From the NCBI RefSeq assembly GCF_000003605.2, contig NW_003111484.1, forward strand, positions 42,819 to 68,703: 25,885 nucleotides of DNA, given 5' to 3'. Source of the stretch: Saccoglossus kowalevskii (lineage: Eukaryota; Hemichordata; Enteropneusta; Harrimaniidae). Made by a program: the position numbers and the translations under genes. The notes under the pieces were generated by a model. That model was not told the DNA's origin, searched no databases, and saw nothing but the letters and a program-made list of their open reading frames with translations. Shown here piece by piece: positions 18,464 to 25,885 of the stretch; the stretch's first letter is position 1; each line of letters opens with the position of its first letter.

Positions 18464-18843
18464 GGACACACTTTTATTATCCCTTGTTTCGCGAACCCGC
18501 CGAATGAACAGGGGCCGAAAATGAAATAAAAATATAATTTTATTTCAGCGTAATTTCTTAACTTTATCTTCATTTTTTTCCGCCCACCACCTAACAAATC
18601 CAAGTTGCATTTTCGTGGCAGTATCATGATAAAAGTACTGAAGTCTTGCGCAGATGAGAAACAAGGTTATACATGGAATACAATTTTATTTCATTTTTTC
18701 TCTCCGATCAATGAACTCACTTACAATTTTTTGAGAATCACACAAATCTGATGGAAAAAAAGAATTAATTTTATTTATTTACGCCCTCCTCAAAAAATTG
18801 CCTTGTAAAAACCCGCGAAACAAGGAATAAAAAAAGTCTGACC
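18464..18843. mobile_element. ~380-bp palindromic-ended MITE
   Basis: The left end ACACTTTTATTATCCCTTGT then TTCGCGAACCCGCC matches the reverse complement of the right end (ACCCGCGAAACAAGGAATAA then AAAAAGTCTG). The arms are about 35 bases with a few mismatches. The interior is AT-rich and non-coding. It lies about 630 bp upstream of the ZDHHC23-like start codon, so it may overlap its promoter side. Superfamily unassigned. Confidence 0.7.
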
Positions 18844-19465
18844 TTACTTGAAAATGAAAGATAATGAAAAATTATAATTATTATATTATTGTGCTATCAA
18901 AATCATCTTCCGCCCGCAAAGTTTCGTATCCGTTCATACCTCTAATATGTGATGGCAATATACCTTCAGAAGTTGAGAATTCACGATGTGTGAAATATAT
19001 GCAAGATTTTATTGGAAGTAAGTCATTGTTGTTGTATTTTTTTATTCTCCCTGATTATTATTACATGTATTGGGTAAATGTCAAATCTGGATTACTAAAT
19101 TTGTTGTTATTTTAATCAATTCATTGACATATTTATCATGCTGTTCTTACAGGTGGTTCATATGTGTACTAGTAATATGAAACAGTGAAAGTTGTCGAGA
19201 TTTTGTTATCGAATTTCTCTGGATGTAAAATTAGAGCAACTGATTACCGAGTACTCGAGAGTACTTTGCTTGCTTTCGACAGCCGAAACTCATACAAAAT
19301 ATCTTATCCAGCCACAGTCCCTCCACAGTCCTTTGTTTTTATTTTTTTATTTCTGTGATTTCCGTTAGTTAAAGGTCTGTTCTTTGGGAAACTCAAGTTC
19401 AGCGATGGCGTATTTGAAGAGAAGAAAGGTATTCAAAAACTCATATAGTTAGGGGGCCTGACTAC

Positions 19466-19476
19466 AAAATGGCGGC
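19466..19476 (+). promoter_or_regulatory. YY1 consensus site over the start codon of the ZDHHC23-like gene
   Basis: AAAATGGCGGC is an exact match to the YY1 consensus, and its ATG is the chosen start codon. Such sites at a gene start are well known in animal promoters. Here it suggests a TATA-less promoter with a very short 5' untranslated region. It also gives a strong start context (A at -3, G at +4). Confidence 0.5.
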
Positions 19477-19596
19477 TCCCAGTGACGAAGTCGGCGAGCC
19501 ACTGTGTTGTTGTGAATATCGAAACGTTAATGGAGAAAAAAGTCACGTATTGGCTTTTTTGTGTGACTGTCAAGTTGTTGATGAGACATGTGACCG
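19469..19596 (+). CDS. ZDHHC23: ZDHHC23-like exon 1: N-terminal cysteine-rich segment
   Basis: It encodes MAAPSDEVGEPLCCCEYRNV then NGEKSHVLAFLCDCQVVDET and CD. Donor GTAAGG. The CCC and CDC cysteines are typical of ZDHHC23 and may themselves be acylated. The start is chosen because it is the only ATG in frame and has a strong context. Confidence 0.88.
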
Positions 19597-22500
19597 GTAA
19601 GGATTAATCATGATAAATAATAACTTATTTCGTTACTGTGCCCGTGCCTTGACAACGGTTTAACGCTTATCTGACGGGTGACGTCTGACGACGAAATAAC
19701 CGAGTGGTACCTATTAATTGCAGTACGATAACAAAAATAGAAACAATTGGAAAAATAAGTCTTAAATTGGAAAGAAAATGAATATAGCCAATCATGTTTG
19801 ACATTCATACCAAGTTTCAATCAAATTGGCTAAAGCAAATAACAAAAGGTTCATGTTTTGTGATTCGGTTCAACGGAGATGACTGCCAGCTAGTCAAAGG
19901 TCAACAAAACAAACAAATAAATTGACATGTATACATTCCCCGTATTTGTACCAACTTTAAACAACGAGTAGTAATCATTAGAAAAAAAAATTAGCCACCA
20001 GTCTTGTGGTGTTGTCAGTAATCATCTACATGACATTCTTTCGATTTCATTTCCACTCTTCAGTGAATCATGCCAAACTGAAATACATAAATTAGGTGTT
20101 TATTCTGTTTTATTTATCTCAGATTTTTGAAATGTCAACCAATTCCTGAAAAAAACTACAAGCTCATACAAGCTGTTGTGTGTGATAGATTACGAATCCC
20201 ATCATGCCTCGGTGGCGGAGCCAAACGAATTGATGAACTTGTAGACACGTCGGCCATCTTGCCAGTCATCGTTGTGCCTGTGGCGTTATTCTGCGCATCA
20301 TGGAATCTCTATACAACCCTGGTAATTCTGTTTCTTCTGCCCCTTGGTGCCCTTCTCCACTATCGCCTTGTTTCGAGACTCAAACGCCGGACTATGTTCT
20401 TCTACAGCTTTGGACTTGTGTCAGTTTTCTTTATGGGTGGCGTTTTTTATTTATGTTTAGTTCCCATGGGAACCCTTGATGACTCAGAAATAGTACTAGC
20501 AACTGTTCTCGCCACCTTGATGTTTATGTCATTTATTGTTTCAAAACGCACCCCTGGGAAGCTACAGCGGCAAAACCATGGTAACAACAGGCAACCAACT
20601 TCCCCATCAAGCAATCAGGTTCAATGTAAAGGTTCGGGAAACGAGCAGATGTACACTAATGATGACTGCCGTGGTCATCAGCTTTGGTGTGAGTTTTGCC
20701 AGTTATGGCGCCCTCCTAGGGCAGGACATTGTAAAGTCTGTCAGCATTGCGTGCACCGACTGGACCACCATTGTGTATGGTAAGTTGTATTCATATATCA
20801 CTAAAATAGACAAATTTATATAAACTAAATTATTCTGTATTGTTTCCAAGAATAAGTATATAGTCATACAAACTTGTCACATGCATGTACAGGTAGACCA
20901 AAGGAGGGACATCAGTGACATTCCAGAACAATTGGGAAAGTATAACTTAATAATATACATATACGGTAGTTTGTGTGCCACAAAATTATATTTTCAAAAA
21001 AATATTAGTTCAATAAAAGATTGAATATGTCTAGCCTGACCTACATGTAGTTACTGTAAGGTAAGGACACAATAACTTGCATCTCATGTCATGCTATGAA
21101 AACCTAGAAATAATTTAACACAAAATAAAATAAAAATTCCATATACATAAATAGTGTGGCGAACCAAATTCTGTTCATGTCAGCACTGTTATATTCAGTT
21201 CGATACTAATTTAGATCAATGCTGGTTGCTATGCAAACTCATTGCCTGCTAATATTTACAAACCTTTGGCAAACTTTCAAATTCAACCTGCATGTCAATA
21301 ATAAAATAATCAATATGTTCACCATAAAACTGAAGCTGCTATTTCTATTTTTGCTCTATTACACGCACATTTCAGATAGAAGTAAACATTGCATTCACTG
21401 TATACTGCGTTACTTGAATTACCAGGTACTTATTTTTGACCATCTACGTAAGCAATTGTAATACTAATACTAATAGACCTTTTTCCATTCACTGGGAGAT
21501 CCTGTGTTATGTGTGAAATTGAACATAAAAAAACAAGACAAACATGAATTCTGAATATATTTTTTTGGTGTTTCCACGCTAAATAATATGATTAATCATT
21601 TGATGATGATCAATTTGGTGGAAATAATGGTATCTCAATGCAATATGGTAATATCTCTTCAAAGATCGACAATTCAACATTCAGCTATAAAAAAGAAATT
21701 TAAATTAAAAATGAAATCATTCAATTTTTGCAGCAGACATTCGTTTTCGGACTTTCACACAATAGAGCAAATATAAGATAGACAAATCTTGGCACTCTTG
21801 CTAGTATAGTAGCCACTGGATCCATGGTGTTGTCAAAGTGAATGATTTTATTCGGTGGTTAGCTGTTCATGCACGAATACTGCCTGCTTTAGAAAATTAA
21901 GGTAGACATGTATGACAGAATACCTGAAATATGCATGTGTACAACAACAATAACCTACCGGGTACATATAACTTTGCTTTTCGTACACAGGAATGTAACT
22001 ATATTGTGCCAAATTTGATGCTTAATTGAGAGTTTTACAGATACATCAAATTCTAGTCATTATCATTTTGTGTTTGGTTCGAGGTATGTGTGAGGCTCGA
22101 AATCTGTTCATTTGTTTGGACCAATTTGCAGTGTGCTTCATCAATTTGTATATGTATATTTGTATAGTGTGCATCAATCCATGGCAGTTTTTATGTGAGC
22201 AGCGAAGAACAGAATGTGAATAACACTTACTCTACAAGGCTGTAGATGGCCAAGTGACAAGCCAACCAGAAACTCATTTCATCACTTATATTCTAATATT
22301 CCATTAACTACTGTTGTTTTTATCAGGATTGACAGTTGTATTGGAGCACACAATCACAGGTCATTCATCTTGTCATTGGTGTTTATAATCATCACAGGAT
22401 GTTACGGGATCTACCTTGGTGTACGCAGTCTGTGTACTTACCCTCTGTACATCTTTACTGTAGAATGTGATAATACCGCATATCGTACCAGAAGGTTAGT

Positions 22501-25109
22501 ACATCTATTATTTGTTGGGATACACTAGTTTTATGCACCATAGTACATATTTACATGTCTATTCTCTCAGTGAAGGATCAAGTTGTGTTGACATATAGAA
22601 AATTACACTTTGGGCCACTATTGCCTATCGTTGTACGCTGTACGAAGGGCTTCTTAAATCAACAAAGATGCTATTTACATAAAAAACAAGAATCTGAATA
22701 ATACAGAGTGACAGCAGAGTTTACCATCAGTGGAAATGCTATTGTCCATATCTACAACAGATTCTGTCAGTTTTTTTTTCAATAGAACGCATTTCATGAA
22801 ACAATTCCAACATAATTATGTTTCCCATATGTTAATATAGTTCACCTTGCTTCAGTGCATGTAATTGGGCAAATCACAGGACAAACTATATGTGCGATCC
22901 TCACTAGAAGTTAATGTACGAGCATTGAGGGGATTAGCTAAAATGTTCATTATACATTGTATAGGGCGGGGGGGGGGGGGGGGTTAAACTATTCACCATC
23001 AATGACCATGTGCTAGCAAACATGTACTTTGCATTTATTAGACACCTCAATATTATTAATCTGTTTTACTTGGCTACAATATAAACAATGTCATGTAATT
23101 ACGCATATACAGGTATATAGTACAACTACAGTCAAACCTGTGTTAATGACCACCTGGATACAGCGGCCACCTGCCTATAGCGGTCGCAACCGAACAGTCC
23201 CGATGAAATTTATATGTAAAGTACCCTGTATTCAATGACTACCAGTCTAAGGCGGCCAATGGCTAGGCTTCAGTGACTGCAGTGATCAGTTGAACTGCAT
23301 AACAGACATAGTTCTCGGATGTCTTGCCTTAAACCTCAGCCAACTAATAAGCTCCAAAGATCACAAAGGACAAAGTTAGCACATTTTCACAACTTTTATT
23401 CAACTGATGGCTTCGGCAATTATGTTTTATTCAGTTAACCACGGTCAGCACACTGATGGTCTGGGAACACAAAAAAACATAATTAAGAATTTGAAAGTGT
23501 CCTGATAAAAACATGCTGTCATAAATGTTTTGTCAAAATATGTATACCACAGGAATAACTTTTTACCAGGGGTTTTGTTCAATGAATCGAGCAACCACAA
23601 CGACCCGCAAACATTTTGTGAATCGCCGGGGCACAGTCCCTATGTAGCCAGGGTGAATCAGAATGTCGATCGAATTGATTACCAACAAAAAACATCACAA
23701 CTCACTTGTTATTTAGTATTGATATTTATTCACTTTGAACTCATATAAATATCGACAAATATACAAGTAACTGGAACTGATAGCAAACGGAAAAAATCAG
23801 TGCAACGTTCTTGTTCTTCCGGGGTTATGATAACTCGGGTCGAGTCGTTTCTGTTACTGTGTATCGATCACTGTGGGTGAATGTGTGTGCAATATCGTCT
23901 TGTTGTCCAACTAAATTTTTTTCAATCGCTACTGCCTCGGTACATGTAACAATAGATGCTTCTAACAATGATGTTAAATTGACCTCAGTTCCCCGGCCAA
24001 AGTCGCCAGGCATATTTCACATGTTTCTATTGTTGCAGCAGTACAATAACATGGAAGTCGCCCAGACTCGATTGCGCAAAGTAATGTTTTGAGGGATCAA
24101 CCATTTCGCAAGTGAGGAAGGTCAGGACGATTTTTGAAAAAAATAAACAAAATGTCAAGGTTATTGTGATTGGGGAGGAAGCTTTCAAGTTGTCACGTAA
24201 CTGGAAGGAGATCCATCACTACAATAGATAAGTGTTCTTTTTGTATACGTTGTAGGGATCAATAAAGCACTGCTAACTGACCCTCTCCCTTCTCCTTGAA
24301 AGAATTTGCTATAGCCCAGAGACATTCCGATTTATTAGAACAGTTACTAAGTGTACGAGACACAATAATTATTAAAAGAAACATACAAATTCAGAATAGC
24401 TAAGCAAAGCAAGCCAAGTGATTTCTTTAGTAGGATATGATACTAAAACTGCTGCTGAACATGAACTTTACTGTACAAATCTTCAAACATTTAATTTTCG
24501 ATACTACTCATTATTGTGCAATGATCAACTTTTGTGAAATGATTTTAATTTACATAAAACAATTTAAAATTGAATAAAAAATCAACATTTTTTATTTGTA
24601 ATAAAATGTTTGGATACTGTGTACAGTAGTGTGATAATGTGTGTCAAATGGGGTTGCCAGATCTGTTTTAATTAATATTTATGAATAAATTAGTGAACCT
24701 GTATAGAAAGGCCACCTGTCTATAAAGGCCAAAATCTTAAAGTCCCATGGGTGGCCACTATAGATAGGTTTGACTGTACTGTAAAAAATACATAAGTTTT
24801 GGCAAAAATCTCTTTAAAAAATACGTAATTCTCATATTTCAAATTTTGACAAAATCTTAGAATTAATTAAGTGTTTTTTTTCTCATTCTTCTTTGTAGAA
24901 CTGGTCTGATCTATGCATCATGTCTGTACACATCACTAACACTGCTGGGATTTATGATGCTATTAATACAACAATTGTATCTAATATCACACGGCATTAC
25001 ATACAGGGAATACAGGTTTCAGGACCATACACATTACAGCAAAAACTACCTCAGGAATTGGATCAACTTTATATTCAACCGAGAAAAAAGACATTTAGAA
25101 ATTGTCTAA
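19469..25109 (+). CDS. ZDHHC23: ZDHHC23-like palmitoyltransferase, 387 aa, 4 coding exons
   Basis: My joined model is 19469-19596, 20123-20779, 22327-22494, 24899-25109. It has 1164 nt, one open frame, GT/AG junctions, all phase 2. The enzyme moves palmitate from palmitoyl-CoA to its DHHC cysteine and then to protein cysteines at the cytosolic face of Golgi or plasma membranes. Visible parts are the N-terminal GEPLCCCEYRNVNGEK and FLCDCQ (11-34), VCDRLRIP (62-69), membrane segments at about 87-101, 105-121, 134-155 and 165-183, and a polar loop 185-230. The DHHC-CRD spans 231-262 (WCEFCQLWRPPRAGHCKVCQ… LDHHCVW) with DHHC at 257-260. WIDSCIGAHNH follows, then membrane segments at about 273-293 and 319-342, and TYRE at 352-355 in the TTxE position. 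The N-terminal block identifies ZDHHC23, whose vertebrate form (about 409 aa) binds nNOS and acylates BK channels. Substrates here are unknown. Confidence 0.92.
19597..20122 (+). other. ZDHHC23-like intron 1
   Basis: 526 bases, AT-rich, ending TTTATTTATCTCAG. No repeat is confidently identified. Confidence 0.6.
20123..20779 (+). CDS. ZDHHC23: ZDHHC23-like exon 2: four membrane segments and DHHC-CRD
   Basis: The largest exon (657 nt) encodes residues 43-261, from FLKCQPIPEK to LDHHCV. The split codon at its 3' end is the tryptophan of DHHCVW. It covers the first four hydrophobic segments, the Gln/Asn/Ser-rich loop and the whole zinc-binding cysteine pattern CxxC-x9-HCxxCxxC. All catalytic CRD residues are intact. 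Confidence 0.95.
20780..22326 (+). other. ZDHHC23-like intron 2
   Basis: About 1.5 kb, AT-rich, with one copy of the dispersed ~75-bp repeat (21472-21545). No exon or other gene is seen. Confidence 0.6.
21472..21545 (+). repeat. dispersed ~75-bp repeat, copy 5
   Basis: AATAGACCTTTTTCCATTCA then CTGGGAGATCCTGTGTTATG and AAAACAAGACAAACAT align with the reverse complement of 7330-7400 and with 11359-11430. The GAGATC core is retained but the palindrome is broken here. Confidence 0.6.
22327..22494 (+). CDS. ZDHHC23: ZDHHC23-like exon 3: post-CRD motif and fifth membrane segment
   Basis: It encodes WIDSCIGAHNHRSFILSLVF then IIITGCYGIYLGVRSLC and CDNTAYRTR. The W-I-x-x-C-I-G-x-x-N-H block directly after DHHC is conserved across the family. 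Acceptor TTTTTATCAG, donor GTTAGT. Confidence 0.93.
22964..22983 (+). repeat. poly-G tract in intron 3
   Basis: GGGC followed by 16 G. It can fold as a G-quadruplex and is likely to vary in length. Confidence 0.9.
23127..23260 (+). repeat. TACAGTCAAACC interspersed repeat, copy 1
   Basis: TACAGTCAAACCTGTGTTAA then AGCGGCCACCTGCCTATAGC, CAGTCCCGATG and CTAAGGCGGCC show the repeated CTATAGCGGCCACC phrase. The same phrases occur inverted at 24694-24778. Repeats of this style are widespread in marine invertebrates, and the class is not certain. Confidence 0.65.
24694..24778 (-). repeat. TACAGTCAAACC interspersed repeat, copy 2
   Basis: Reversed it begins TACAGTCAAACCTATCTATA then GTGGCCACCCATGGGACTTT and ends with CTATACAGGTTCA. 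Its two ends are partly complementary (GAACCTGTATAG / CTATAGATAGGTTTG), as in a small palindromic element. It lies about 120 bases before the last exon. Confidence 0.65.
24899..25109 (+). CDS. ZDHHC23: ZDHHC23-like exon 4: sixth membrane segment, TTxE-like motif, C terminus
   Basis: It encodes RTGLIYASCLYTSLTLLGFM then MLLIQQLYLISHGITYREYR, ending NFIFNREKRHLEIV-stop (TAA at 25107-25109). TYRE takes the place of the family's TTxE. NYLRNWINF is the usual aromatic C-terminal segment (PaCCT-like). Acceptor TCTTCTTTGTAG. Confidence 0.92.
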
Positions 25110-25885
25110 CAGAATGTGACAGCAGATCTGTTATTACAAAAATGGTCTTCTGATACAGAATTTTAAAACTTGAAGATGCATTTTTGAATGTCCATGATTT
25201 TAGGATGTGAATATTATTTTGATGCCCTCACCAAATGATACCTCAACAAATTACTTGTTTTATGAGCTGATGAATGTATATTGCAGTTCATCCAACTGTT
25301 GAGAAAATATTATATGCATATGCATTTTTGTTATGATCCAATTCAAAGTGGCCGAATGGTGGCCATTTTAGTGCTAAAGATTTATCAATTTCTGCCATTC
25401 CAGAACTGGTTGTGTATAGACCCATTCTGTTCAAACTTTCCACATGGAATGAGCATTATAGGACCTTGATGCATTTTGTTTTGTTCTTCAGATTTGTTTC
25501 AAAATGACCATTGTCAACTGTTTTGTTTTTTTGTGAATGCTGTTACAGAGCCATATCTATTACATGCCCTGTCATCTATATTGACATTGTATTCAAGTTC
25601 AGATTCGAAATGGCTGTCTATTGCACAATGTAGACTGTCATGATATGACTCAGCGTCCCAGTTCTCAAACACACTTTTACAGCTTTTGTAAAAATTTTGT
25701 ACAAAGACATACCTGTAGTGAGGTGCATGTATCCTTCACTATTACTATCAAAGTAATACATGGTCCTGAAAAATATTATTACATTATTATATATTTACAT
25801 ATTTCAAAGGAAATTCATCCTCAATATGGGATCCGTAGCAACGTGTGTCAAATACATTGTTTGTTTACACAAAATTCATATGCTT
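25110..25885 (+). other. 3' side of the ZDHHC23-like gene
   Basis: This is probably the 3' untranslated region. It is AT-rich and non-coding. I find no AATAAA or ATTAAA, so the transcript end may lie beyond the window or use a variant signal. Confidence 0.5.

Larger units (their letters stand above)
15596..19468. other. intergenic region between the two genes
   Basis: About 3.9 kb without a supported gene. It holds an inverted repeat (15747-15826), a tandem array (15925-16613), a hairpin (17322-17347), a duplicated block with a palindrome (17584-17800) and a 380 bp inverted-repeat element (18464-18843). Open frames at 16665-17006 and 18025-18342 show no domain or splice context. Confidence 0.6.
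22495..24898 (+). other. ZDHHC23-like intron 3
   Basis: About 2.4 kb. It holds a run of 16 G (22968-22983) and two members of a TACAGTCAAACC repeat (23127-23260 and 24694-24778). A less AT-rich stretch at about 23560-24090 is open on both strands but has no recognisable domain. Confidence 0.6.

Noticed and set aside
23811-24092. Open frames on both strands inside ZDHHC23-like intron 3 as a nested gene
   Set aside because: No ATG context, domain or splice pattern supports a gene. It is kept only as a low-interest observation.
1-25885. tRNA, rRNA, CRISPR array or viral gene
   Set aside because: I looked for tRNA B-box phrases, regularly spaced short repeats and polymerase or capsid-like motifs and found none. 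The tandem units at 16009-16565 are too long and lack spacers.

Overview
This is eukaryotic nuclear DNA. Its genes have multiple exons with GT/AG introns, it is AT-rich and gene-poor, and it carries many short palindromic transposon relics. Both gene families, the low gene density and the repeat style suggest a marine invertebrate deuterostome such as a hemichordate or cephalochordate. The group is inference and I cannot name the species.

Layout: 1-7509 has no gene I can support. It holds three palindromic elements with terminal inverted repeats (2406-2570, 2914-3214, 6526-6731) and a YY1/CTCF-like motif pair near 5420-5468. Gene 1 (7510-15595, + strand) is reconstructed here from ten exons. 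It encodes a 490-residue type II membrane sulfotransferase of the WSCD type, with a signal anchor, a long acidic stem spread over short exons and a C-terminal sulfotransferase domain. All nine of its introns are phase 1. Its introns carry two full or near-full inverted-repeat elements and one truncated copy. The 3.9 kb between the genes (15596-19468) holds a tandem repeat of about 156 bp, a duplicated block containing a long palindrome with a CArG box, and a 380 bp inverted-repeat element.

Gene 2 (19469-25109, + strand) has four coding exons and encodes a complete 387-residue DHHC palmitoyltransferase. I recognise it as ZDHHC23 from its N-terminal cysteine-rich segment, its DHHC-CRD and its six-membrane-segment layout. 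Its introns hold further repeats, and the window ends in its 3' untranslated side.

The two genes lie head to tail. Both products are expected in the secretory membrane system, one modifying glycans in the Golgi lumen and the other acylating proteins on the cytosolic face. Nothing in the sequence links them functionally. I found no RNA gene, CRISPR array, viral gene or toxin gene. No wholly new system is evident. The most distinctive features are the all-phase-1 modular stem of the sulfotransferase gene and the related TTAA-ended palindromic elements, one of which forms most of an intron.
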